Position numbers and translations under genes: made by a program. A stretch of 64,000 bases of DNA from Drosophila pseudoobscura (lineage: Eukaryota; Arthropoda; Insecta; Diptera; Drosophilidae): assembly GCF_009870125.1 (NCBI RefSeq), contig NC_046680.1, forward strand, positions 6,386,001-6,450,000, in the 5' to 3' direction. This document shows positions 51,926 through 61,223 of the stretch, one piece after another. Under the pieces are notes generated by a model that did not search any database, was not told the DNA's origin, and was given only the letters and a program-made list of their open reading frames with translations. The first letter of the stretch is position 1. Each line of letters opens with the position of its first letter.

Positions 51926-53722
51926 ATGAACGGCTTAATCGTATTTAACAGCGGCAACGATGTTGTCTATCAAAAACTGAACGCTCCACTGACCGAGAAA
52001 ATCTGCGATGTGGCCGTCACTCAAGGTCTGCTGGAGTCTGCCCCCGATCCCAGCTGTCCGATTAACAGTAACATCCTGGTGCAAATCTTCAGCCCCATCA
52101 TCAGCTCGCAAAAGATAATGCAATGCCAGTTTGACAACGCGTACTCCAGCTTCCAGTGCGAAAAGGGATTCAATTTGGTTTTTGGGGAACTTTTGGGATT
52201 TACCTTCCTGAAGATTGGACACATGCCAGTCGACACGCTGACGCGACAGATGGGCGTAGCAATCACTCTATCGCGCTATTGCTATGGAGCGAACATCTTT
52301 GGGGCCCAGGCAGGGCAACAGGAGCTGCTGACGCAGTGCCTCGAGTGCTACGAAACATTGCTTTCACAGGAAGAGCAGGCATATTTAATCGAGGCCATAC
52401 CCAAGCTGGTGATCAACAAGGAACTAAAGAGAACAATTCACTTGACACTTGATGCTACGCTGGAGCAGCTGCGCCAGGACGGACTACCCCGGGCCCATGT
52501 CCTGCTGATGGTCTCCAACAAACTGGTAGCCGTCAATAGTACCAAACACGCAGTGCTGCTGGCTGCATCCGATCTTCTTTTTCTGAGCATTTTGTCACGG
52601 GCGCTTGAGTCTCTGAATTCCCCATCGCAAAGTGCTGTGCCGGTCTTTCTGCAAGGCGCTTCCCACGACGAGAACTCTGGATGTGTACCCACCATTGTGC
52701 ACATTTCCCGCTTGCATGGCAACCAGGTGCTCCTCCAGGTCATCGAGTACGCGAATATGCCGCTAACCAGTTGCATCTACGACTGCTTCTTTGTGGTGCA
52801 AAAAATCAATACAGTGCACCAACAGGGAGACTCGGACGCTTTGAAGCCAGCCTTTGAAAATTTGGAGCCCTTTATTGTACAAACTTTTGCTGCCCTGAAG
52901 CGGCATTTGAAACAGACGTGTGGCGACTTGAATGAATTGGAGAGCTGCATTAAAAAGTTTACTGCTAAGTGGGAAAATCTTCGCAAAATGTACATGGAGT
53001 ACTTTAAAAACTTTGAGCGGGAGCTGCTTGTGAGGATTGAGTCGAACGTGCCCTCGTTTATAGAGGAGCTAAAACAGCTCTTCACACTGGCCTCGTGCGA
53101 TAGCTCAAGCGCTCATCTGGATCACCTATACGAGTTTGGCTGTCTTGTCGAGGCCAAGTTGCTAGAATTTGCAGAGTTTCTGGCTGTAAAGGCTACCCGG
53201 AATATATCGATTGATGCTTACTTGGAGGATTTTCCCGGCCTGGTTCACTTTATGTACGTGAATCGCAGCAGCGGACAAATGTTGGGCCCCGATCTCCGAC
53301 CGAATCAGCTGGTTACAAAAACAAAACTATGGAATATGGTAGAGTTTGCCCGAAGGTATCTCAAGAAGGGCCAGACTACAGTCATGTGGAAGGACAAAGT
53401 CTTTCACTACTCGTACTTCCTCTGGTTCGAGGATCAGTCGGGCGGCGTCCTCAGCCCAACTCTGGACCTTCAGCACCATTTTCTTGCATCAGCTGCTTCC
53501 AGTGGCAGTACCGCAAAGGCGCCAACCGAGCCTGGTGCCCTCTCGGTGGACTATTACTTTGATCTGGCTGAGCTCTGCTTCCCTAAGCTGGCGCCTGGCA
53601 AGGTTCGGGTATACGAGTTGTTCTGCATCCATCTGGGACTGGTCACAGCCACCTGCGCTGTAGAGCATGCCCGACGTTTGGTGGCCACTATCAGCGATGT
53701 GGTAGGGGAGGAGACATTTTAA
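51926..53722 (+). CDS. HPS1: HPS1, subunit of BLOC-3 (Rab32/38-type GEF)
   Basis: Orthologue of the human Hermansky-Pudlak syndrome 1 protein. With HPS4 it forms BLOC-3, a guanine-nucleotide exchange factor for Rab32/Rab38 (Lightoid in flies) in biogenesis of lysosome-related organelles such as eye pigment granules. Single exon, 598 aa. The signature YLEDFPGLVHFMYV near residues 431-445, followed by RSSGQM and the LARRYLKKG-like stretch, matches the human C-terminus closely. The N-terminus (MNGLIVFNSGNDVVYQKL) fits the first longin domain. I chose ATG 51926; the frame extends upstream to the transposon edge only through a GTG. It ends 208 bases from the TMEM177 stop. Confidence 0.94.
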   Translation: MNGLIVFNSGNDVVYQKLNAPLTEKICDVAVTQGLLESAPDPSCPINSNILVQIFSPIISSQKIMQCQFDNAYSSFQCEKGFNLVFGELLGFTFLKIGHMPVDTLTRQMGVAITLSRYCYGANIFGAQAGQQELLTQCLECYETLLSQEEQAYLIEAIPKLVINKELKRTIHLTLDATLEQLRQDGLPRAHVLLMVSNKLVAVNSTKHAVLLAASDLLFLSILSRALESLNSPSQSAVPVFLQGASHDENSGCVPTIVHISRLHGNQVLLQVIEYANMPLTSCIYDCFFVVQKINTVHQQGDSDALKPAFENLEPFIVQTFAALKRHLKQTCGDLNELESCIKKFTAKWENLRKMYMEYFKNFERELLVRIESNVPSFIEELKQLFTLASCDSSSAHLDHLYEFGCLVEAKLLEFAEFLAVKATRNISIDAYLEDFPGLVHFMYVNRSSGQMLGPDLRPNQLVTKTKLWNMVEFARRYLKKGQTTVMWKDKVFHYSYFLWFEDQSGGVLSPTLDLQHHFLASAASSGSTAKAPTEPGALSVDYYFDLAELCFPKLAPGKVRVYELFCIHLGLVTATCAVEHARRLVATISDVVGEETF

Positions 53723-53930
53723 ATCTATATGAATATGATGCATGTTACGTTAGAAAGCTTAATATTCCATACCATTCCAGCGGTCGGGCGCATGAATCTA
53801 GTCAATTTATGGGACATATGCAATGTGAAACGTCAAAAGGACAGCTCTCCACTGTTATAAATTATTCCATTTAAATGTTAAATGTATAAAACTAAATTAT
53901 AAATCGTTCAAAATGTAACAAAAAATATGT

Positions 53931-55023
53931 TTATTGGGACTCGGTCGGTGGCTGCTGGGCTTGCGCCTTATGCAGCTCTTGCAACTTTTCCAAGAAAAAG
54001 GACTTGCGTGCCGTCAACGGCATGGATTTCTGACGCAGCATATAATTCTCATTGCCCAAGGCGGTGTAGGTATTATCTCCAATGAGTTCCCTCAACGCAA
54101 TGTTCTTCTTCAAATGCTTATCATAGAAGCTGGCCCCTGCGGCCACAAATTGCGGCCCCAAGGTGGCCAGCTTCTTGTCAATCTCAGCATCCGTGGACAC
54201 CTGATTAAAGTCTTTCATGAACGTCCAACTGCCGACGCCGAAGAGACCCAGTATGGAGTAGAGGACAAAGCGGACCTGAGAAGAAAAAAGCCAAATGATT
54301 ACACAAATCTCTCGTCCACCCAAGTACTTACGCTGCCATGACGGGCAAACAAATTAAGGCGCAGGTTCAGATAATGCCCAATGGTGTAGACCATGAGAAA
54401 GCTGACGGTGGGGAATATCGAGTTAAGTAGCACACGATACGTTTGCAACTGGAGGATGGCCTTGCTCAGGCCAAACACCTGCTCATCTTCGGTCAAAACA
54501 ATAGCTTGTTCCAGCAGCTTTCCGCTGGGAGAGCTCCAATTAATTTGCTTGTCCCTAAAGCGGATATCAGGCCTCTTTATCTCTGCGGGACTGTCGTAAG
54601 CGTAGTTCACAGGTATGCCCAGAGCGGACCCGAATCGGAATTTCGTGGTCCCAGCTTGAAACAGATCGAAGCCGAACACGGTGAAGGGTTTGACGAACTT
54701 GCGCTCAAAGGGTCCCACCTGCAGTTTATCCAGCGCTTGTTCTAGGCGTTTCTTTACTGCTTCAGGCACGGGCCTTTCCACGCCATGTCTGAAATAAAGC
54801 GTCAGAAATCATTAGATTGGCTTCTTAAAACCAGCCATTTTCTCACCTACTGGTAGCATTGCACAAAATCGCGGTAATATTTTAGTCCAAATGTGTGGGG
54901 GAGGAAGTTTCCAACAAATAGGCCAATAGTCGTGGCGCCCGCTGTGTAAAAGACTAGTCTGCGTCCAGGCTCAGTCTTGAAGTAGGCAAAGAAGCCACCA
55001 GAAGATTTCGGTGCTATATGCAT
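53931..55023 (-). CDS. TMEM177: TMEM177, complex IV assembly membrane protein
   Basis: Homologue of human TMEM177, an inner-mitochondrial-membrane protein that stabilises newly made COX2 with COX20. Three minus-strand exons, 55023-54851, 54788-54332 and 54275-53931, phases 2 and 0, total 324 aa. Matches to the family: GIPVNYAYD; WSSPSGKLLEQA; ASFYDKHLKKNIALRELIGD; and LRQKSMPLTARKSFFLEKLQ. Hydrophobic segments lie at about residues 20-41, then LNSIFPTVSFLMVYTIGHYL, then RFVLYSILGLFGVGSW. The exon 1 donor (TACCA|GTAGGT) is such that retention of the intron gives an immediate TAG. The start lies 104 bases from a miniature transposon. I do not recall its fly gene name. Confidence 0.9.
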
Positions 55024-55127
55024 ATCTTATCTATTCTATGTATATTGGATCAGCGGAACTTTTTCATTGATATTCGGCAAAAAAATTGATCAAAACAACA
55101 TTTTTGAATATTGAATAATCACCTTAA

Positions 55128-55319
55128 CCCTCTTAGCGCACCATTAAAAACCCTATATTTATTAGCTGAACAACTTGAGGTAAGCCGCAGAAAGCAATAC
55201 TGATTACCCAAACAAAATTAACATGCCAACTTAAATCAACCAAATTATTCAATCAAAGTAATATTTGCCGCCATTTACCTCAAGTCGTTGAACGTTTAAA
55301 TAGAGGGGGCTTAAGTGGG
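55128..55319. mobile_element. piggyBac-type miniature element, copy B (192 bp)
   Basis: Flanked on both sides by TTAA (55124-55127 and 55320-55323). The ends are CCCTCTTAGCGCACC on the left and, read inward, CCCACTTAAGCCCCC on the right, so they form imperfect terminal inverted repeats beginning CCC. TTAA duplication plus CCC/GGG ends define piggyBac-type elements. There is no coding capacity. It is the better-preserved copy of the element at 24102-24303, in inverted orientation. Confidence 0.75.
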
Positions 55320-55629
55320 TTAAGTTCAGACGGCCACATCGGTGCTCTTTCTGCGACGCAAAAATGAGTCGTAATTTTTAGTGGGCTATAAAAAGGGTAT
55401 GGAAAACAGGCAAAAAAAACCAAAGCGACTTGCAAGGTTCGTACGAACCTTACCTCGAGTGTGAGGACTATATACCTTGAGGACAAAAAGCCGATATTGT
55501 CTGCCATTATGTAGCGAATGTGTAGTAACCGTGTAGTTGCGATGTAATAAATTTAGCAAATGTAAATGTAAAATGTAGAGGTGTAGAAACGAATACTAGC
55601 CACAAAGAAATCGAAAAAACAATTCAACG
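55320..55629. promoter_or_regulatory. Upstream region of the plus-strand gene, with TATA-like box and palindrome
   Basis: GGGCTATAAAAAGGG near 55384-55398 resembles a TATA box on the plus strand. An 18-bp perfect palindrome, AAGGTTCGTACGAACCTT, lies about 40 bases further on at 55434-55451. A minus-strand frame starting at 55507 (MADNIGFLSSRYIV...) is probably fortuitous. No coding gene is supported. Confidence 0.35.
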
Positions 55630-55856
55630 AAGCGCTTTCGCGGTCGTCGCGCTGTGAATATTCTGTGTAATTTTTAGCATTTATACTGAATTAATAGTGA
55701 TTAAGAATCGAACAAATAGTACTTTGCTGGCGGTGCCCTTTTTCTGTACGGTTTGATACGGGGTGATAACTTAAGTTAGGAAACGTGGGTGTTGAGAGGG
55801 AAAACGTAGCCGACGCGCACTCAACTCATTGATTTTTTCACGGCATTGCCGTGCCG
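55630..55856 (+). other. Possible alternative 5' non-coding exon of the plus-strand gene
   Basis: Leader-like sequence ends in a reasonable donor (CCG|GTGAGG at 55856/55857). The start is not defined by any clear initiator. Support is limited to texture and donor, so this could equally be promoter DNA. Confidence 0.3.
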
Positions 55857-56329
55857 GTGAGGAGTCGCCGTTAATAAGTGTACTTGTATTTGTATCAATA
55901 ATATGACATAATCGGCGTGGGCTGGGGTTAATTGACACAGTTGCTGAGCGCGGAATACCTAAAAGTGCGGAAAGAGAAGCATAAACGAAGCAATTCTTGT
56001 GGTCAAAGTGGCGAAAACAGGACTCGCGGCGTTGTTGTTTCACATATTCGTCCAAATACATATGCGACCGCACACACACACACACCCAACATAATTGTGA
56101 ATGTATTTGGGCGTAGCAGGATGATACACTTCCAGGCCGCTTTCCAGTCGAACAGCTCTCTCTATCTCTCTTTCTGCTCTGCCTCATTTGTGCATAGTGA
56201 CATGGCGTCACAACAATTTGTACATTATTTATTCTGAAATTGTTTTTATTTCATTAATATGTTAGCTCTCAATTTTACATGTTCCAAATTTTTAATTTTT
56301 GGAAACACTGCGCACCTTTTGGCGTTAAC

Positions 56330-56677
56330 GAACACTGACGACCGGACCGCCTTCCAGCTCTCCACTCTCGTTTTTGCGTCTTGTTCTTCGAGTTGTGCGG
56401 ACGTGTGCGTGCGCCTCTAACATAAGCAACGTTAAACGTTAAATGTAATCGTGCAGTGTAAAGTGCCAGTGCCGTTTTGAAAAGCAAAACCCTTTGGTCA
56501 AAAGCAATAAATCTTTAATATTCTCCTCTTTTCATATTAGTCTATGTTTTGTGCATTACGAGAGCGAGCGAGTGTATAACAAAAAGCGTGTGCTCCCATA
56601 GTGATTGTATTGACTTGTACTCGTGTGTGTGAAACGACTGGAGGATCGGCCGACCGACATTTAGAAAAGCAGCCACG
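56330..56677 (+). other. 5' non-coding exon of a plus-strand gene (coding part outside window)
   Basis: Typical Drosophila leader texture (GTGCAGTGTAAAGTGCCAGTGCC-like words, AAAGCAGCC) ends in a strong donor, CCACG|GTGAGT, at 56677/56678. No long ATG-initiated frame is present. The 5' boundary is approximate. The gene lies head to head with TMEM177, extending the alternating order, and continues beyond the right edge. I cannot name it. Confidence 0.5.
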
Positions 56678-59426
56678 GTGAGTTTCTTATAAATTAGAAT
56701 TTCTTCTGGTGAAAATGTGCGCTGTTCGTTGAATTAATCTTTTGGAAACTAAATGGAATCTTTACTGTTATGCTTCTACCGCTATGATGGGCAGAGGTTA
56801 TGGCCGGTGACGCCATCTTTTGTACTTCCCTAATAAGTGTTGTTTTTGTTTTTTGGGTTTGGTCAAGCACACGCAACATTCCTAATTGTATGCGTGCATT
56901 TGTGTGTGTGTGTTTTGATGTTATGCTTTGCGTTTGATGTTCTGAAAATTTCTGACGCGGCTTTTTCTCTTTCTCTCTCTCCCTCTCTCTTTCGTCTTTT
57001 GGGTGGGTGTGAGTACCTTTTCCTTTTCACATGATTCATGCTTTCTTTCTTCCCACTTTCTATGCCCCCCTGTCGGATTATGAAAATACCATTGCATGTC
57101 GTACGGACTTCGGATTTTAGCTGTTGCTTTTATAACTAATTTGTTATCGACTCGCACACACACGCCATCTTGGTTGCAAAATCTTCACGCTCGAAGTGCA
57201 TATGTGTGTGCGTGTGTGTCTAATACGGTGTGCTTTTGCTCCCCCTCGCGCGACTGTGACCCACATTTTCTCTTTCGGTTTGGCGAAAAAAAAACTGCGA
57301 CCTGCAACAAGTGATAAACAGATTTGTAAATGTTGAAAACTTATTTATTGAAGAACGATACGCTGCACAGTAGTTTGCAAACGTAAGTTCTCCCTCACAA
57401 CAGATGTTTTGTTGTAGGCCGGACCGTCTATAACTTGATTTGTATTTAGTGTTTATTCAGTTGTTGTGCAATCTTATCGAAGCTCTGGCTTGTGTTTTCT
57501 AGTTAGATTCCTTTAAAAAAAAAAAGAGTTTTATTCCTTAGTTCATTTCCATGACCGAAGAAGTTTATGACGTCACTCCACCTGCTCTACCTGGCTTCCG
57601 GCATGGCCTGGATGTACTCGTGCATACTTGTGTACTCTCATATCTCTGCATCGAGCTTTTAGACTGCTGATAAATTTAGCTATCTTTTATGTCACATGAC
57701 GTCATTTCGCACACAAAACCAAATGACAACCAAATGAAAATGTTCTCTTTTTTGTTTGCTGCCTTTTTGTTTCCAATTCTAATTTGCTATACGCTCACAC
57801 ATACACACTCAAGCGGGCACAATGATGTTTATATTTGAATTTTTTAATACGGTTTCCCCGAGTGTCTGCTGCGTCTCTTTACCCGTTCCACCCCGCTCTT
57901 ATTATTTTTCTGTTGCTCGTCTCTTTTTAAATTAGCTTCATCGCCTGGGGCATTTATTCTGGCTGCAAACCGCAAAAGCATTCAGCCAAGTGTTTGTCTA
58001 AAATCGTTGCGGCATTATTCCTATATTTCACTCTCTCAAGGGATAAAGGGAGAGAGAGAACCAAATGATTGCGCACCGTTATTTGCCTGTTGTGCCATTA
58101 CTCGAGTGCAAAATAACTGGGGAAAGTCAAAAACCTCTGTTTATTCTTGTTTCCTCTATACATACAAGTGACAAATTAACGTGCACTGAGAGCGTCAAGG
58201 TGTGAGAGAGACCGTTGTGTGTGTGTGTGCGTGTCTGTGTGGGTGGGAGGAAGTGCATAGTTAAAACGGCAAACAATAGCGGGAGAAACCAAAACCTAAC
58301 CTAGAAATGTGTTCCAATAAATGACGGAAATACAAAATTAAGAACATTTGCATATAAACAACAAGAGACAAAGAGGTCCCTCGATAAGAGGGAATGCAAT
58401 CCCAGCAAACCGATATTGTGTTCAAAGGCCACCGTCTCAAATACTTTCTAACGACTTGGGCGTGCCCCTCGCCCTCATCCCATCCAACAATGCAAATGCA
58501 TTTGATGGACACATGAGTAGAAGGGTAAGGAAAGGAAGGTGAGGCAGAAAATGATTTTTGATTGGAAATTGTTTACTCAAGCGTGATGTGGGGTTGCCTC
58601 TTATCTAATTTCCCACTGACGTCATTTTGTGATTAATTGATTTGGAAATCGTTGGGATCGAGCTGCATAATTGTGACGTTCACTCTGATTAATGGAGTCC
58701 ATCCAGTAGGGTGGAGAGAAGGGAAGGGTATCTTGGCTAGGACAGAACAAACGGTGAAAAGTGCAGAAACAATTGAAGCAAAAGCGAGAACTAAAGCCAG
58801 CTTACTTGATGATGGCGAAAAGAGGGGGATGGATAGACAAATATACAGACATAAATAAAAGAGGCGTACGTGCCAAGCTTCAAAAAAAAATAAAATGTTG
58901 CTGCTGGCTAAACAACTGCAGCTCATCAATAAAACAGCAACAACAAACAGAAATTCGGTGGAGAGGAGACACGAAAAGGAAGAGAGACCGAGAGAGACGT
59001 GCAACAACAAATGTACAGTTGCAGAAGCAGCAGCAGCAGCATCAGCCGCATTACCAGCAACAACAACGAAGAAAACGAGACTGCGGCCAAAGAAAGTCGA
59101 AGTTCCTATACCCTATATACATATAAGAGCATCTAGCAACGACAGAGAGAGAGAGAGACAGACACAAAGTATGTCAATTCGAGAGCAGTCGTTTTGTGTT
59201 ATTTTTGTGTTTGTCGCTTTTAAGCACTCGTGATAATTCGTACAGCCTAGTTTATGATGTACTTTAAGCCCGGTCTGCAGAGCGGCAGAGTGAGCGACAA
59301 TGTGGATAATTTATACCTAAAAAGTTGGAAAGAGAAGCGGGAGTAGCACAGACGAGACGGATGATGAGGCTGTGTCTCTGCATTTCTTGCCTTTTTTCAT
59401 GTTGCTGGTATTTCTTTATGCTGCGC

Positions 59427-59427
<1 letters not shown>

Positions 59428-59466
<39 letters not shown>
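59428..59466. repeat. (GCT)13 trinucleotide repeat
   Basis: Thirteen uninterrupted GCT units in intronic DNA. Not within a supportable reading frame on either strand. Confidence 0.9.
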
Positions 59467-59468
<2 letters not shown>

Positions 59469-59796
59469 GCTTGAACTTCAATTGGAAATTGTCTTGAGCG
59501 GTTCTCTCTCGCTCTGTGTATCTGTCTGGTCCGTCTCTTGCAGCTGGAAAGTGATTGAAAGCCTGTTATTATGTGGCTGCCGAACTGTATTCAAATGGGA
59601 ATTTAGGTTTTATTTTATTCTCTTCTGTTTGTGTTTCTGTTCGTGGAGGCGTGGGAAATACTGTTTTGTTTTTTCTTGTTAAATTGCCACAATTTGTTGT
59701 AATTAAGTTTAATTTGAAAGTAAATACTACGAGATTAAATGTAATTTAGTTTCAGCTTTCAATTTGTCATTGGAAGACCTGAGAAAGCTAGTAAGA

Positions 59797-60054
59797 ATGA
59801 TTGGCCTCTTGCTTCCTCTTTTGGAGCTTCTGCTCCTTCTATGCATAACCCACTTTGCCAGTGCAAACGTCAGTAAAAATCTCGTTTCTGAACGGCTTTT
59901 CTTCATTGTAGCATTGCCCAACAAGAAATCAACAAAAGCAGCCGCGAACAAATGGCATCAACATCATCATCCTCATATAACAATAGCCGGGGAGGCAGCA
60001 AGCCAAAGTACTCCGTCCGTGGGCAACAATAAACGCAAACGTGTTGCTGCATAA
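59797..60054 (+). CDS. Small open frame, putative secreted peptide (unrecognised)
   Basis: 85 aa from ATG 59797. The first 23 residues form a textbook signal peptide: MIGLLLPLLELLLLLCITHF then ASA, with cleavage predicted before NVS, which is also a glycosylation sequon. The rest is hydrophilic, with a His-rich stretch (HQHHHPH), a Lys-Lys and a near-terminal KRKR that could be a convertase site. I recognise no family. It lies in an intron of the plus-strand gene. Against it: an acceptor-like TTCATTGTAG sits inside (59911), and a different frame from 59952 also looks coding. Chance is a real possibility. Confidence 0.25.
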   Translation: MIGLLLPLLELLLLLCITHFASANVSKNLVSERLFFIVALPNKKSTKAAANKWHQHHHPHITIAGEAASQSTPSVGNNKRKRVAA

Positions 60055-60904
60055 ATGAATTCATAATGCAAAAACACAAAAATGAAGAGACAGAGAGAGA
60101 GAGAGAGAGAGGGGAAAAAGTTTATTGTGAAGCACACGAAAGACGGCTTACATAATCTTTTATATCTTCTACTCCTCTCGATCAGCGCCCATGCCATTTG
60201 ACGTTGGGTGGGTGCTGAGGGGAGGTAGGGATCGACCGCAACAGCATTTAGCCAGGCTCCAAATGAAACTGTTGATTAACGCACCAGAAAAGGTGGGACT
60301 GGAACTGGGCAATCTTTCATGTCTGCGTCTTCACGCATTAACTTTTTAGAGCCCATTCCGTGCTGTTTTGTGTTGTGCTCTATTGAGCAATCCAGTTATT
60401 AAATTGTGCGTGAAAAGTGAAAATGGGAAGCACTCGTGGGTAATTATAATTTTGATGGTCTTGATGAGGATATTATAGTTTTGCTTGGACTCTCCAAGCC
60501 CGCGAACCACCACGAACAACAAAAATACACTTAAATTGTATTATTCTTAAATAATTCAATCGCTAAACAGTTTCTAATATTTCCTGACTTCACTCGTATT
60601 GGGACTGGGGCTAACAAATTATCGGCTCATAATAATTTTGCAATTCGTATGCAAATTTTTGCTAATGGAAAGTCTACAAATTTATGGAAAGCATGCAAAT
60701 CGTTCCAGCTGATAAACGTAGCTTGCAGAGCGAGTGGAAGTGTTTGTGAGTGTGTGTGTGTGTGTACGAAATGAAGATGTAAAAAATTACGGTGCTTGTT
60801 GGATGCCCCCATCGCGATCATACAACCTCTCCCTAAATAATTCAATTATTTTGTTGTATACTGAGAGAGTTCGGTCTCTCTCTCTCCCTCTCTTTCGCCG
60901 TCGT

Positions 60905-60940
<36 letters not shown>

Positions 60941-61180
60941 ATAGCAGTATAAAATAACGAGTAGTATAGAAATATTTTAACCCGCGCCAACTAAAAATAT
61001 TGGCATGACATCATCGAACAGCGACGTCGGCGCAGCAGACAGCATCTCTCAATGAATCTCAGTTTTGTTTCTCTCTATGTTTGGCTATACAAAAATATAG
61101 TAATTTGAAAAAAAGTGATAGGCAAATTTCCCATTTCCATTTACTAATCAAAGTCTTTTATTTTTTGTTTGCCATTGCAG

Positions 61181-61223
61181 CCACATATTAAAAAGGAAGA
61201 GAGCAAACAATTTCAATTTTAAG
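61181..61223 (+). other. 43-nt internal 5' non-coding exon
   Basis: Bounded by a strong acceptor (pyrimidine-rich, GCCATTGCAG) and a perfect-type donor AAG|GTGAGT. Two of three frames hold a stop, so it is most likely leader sequence joined to the exon ending at 56677. The next exon is not in the window or not recognised. Confidence 0.5.

Larger units (their letters stand above)
56678..61180 (+). other. Long first intron of the plus-strand gene
   Basis: Bounded by the GTGAGT donor at 56678 and the acceptor TTTGCCATTGCAG at 61180. It holds many GT/TC/GA microsatellites, a 13-unit GCT repeat, leader-like CAACAA and CAGCAG sequence at 58.88-59.24 kb that may mark an alternative promoter, another donor-like GTAAGT near 57385, and a small open frame for a secreted-type peptide at 59797-60054. 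Confidence 0.5.

Noticed and set aside
55280-55507. Minus-strand frame MADNIGFLSSRYIV... with a GTAAGG donor
   Set aside because: The frame runs into the miniature element and no matching acceptor or family was found; kept only as a remark.
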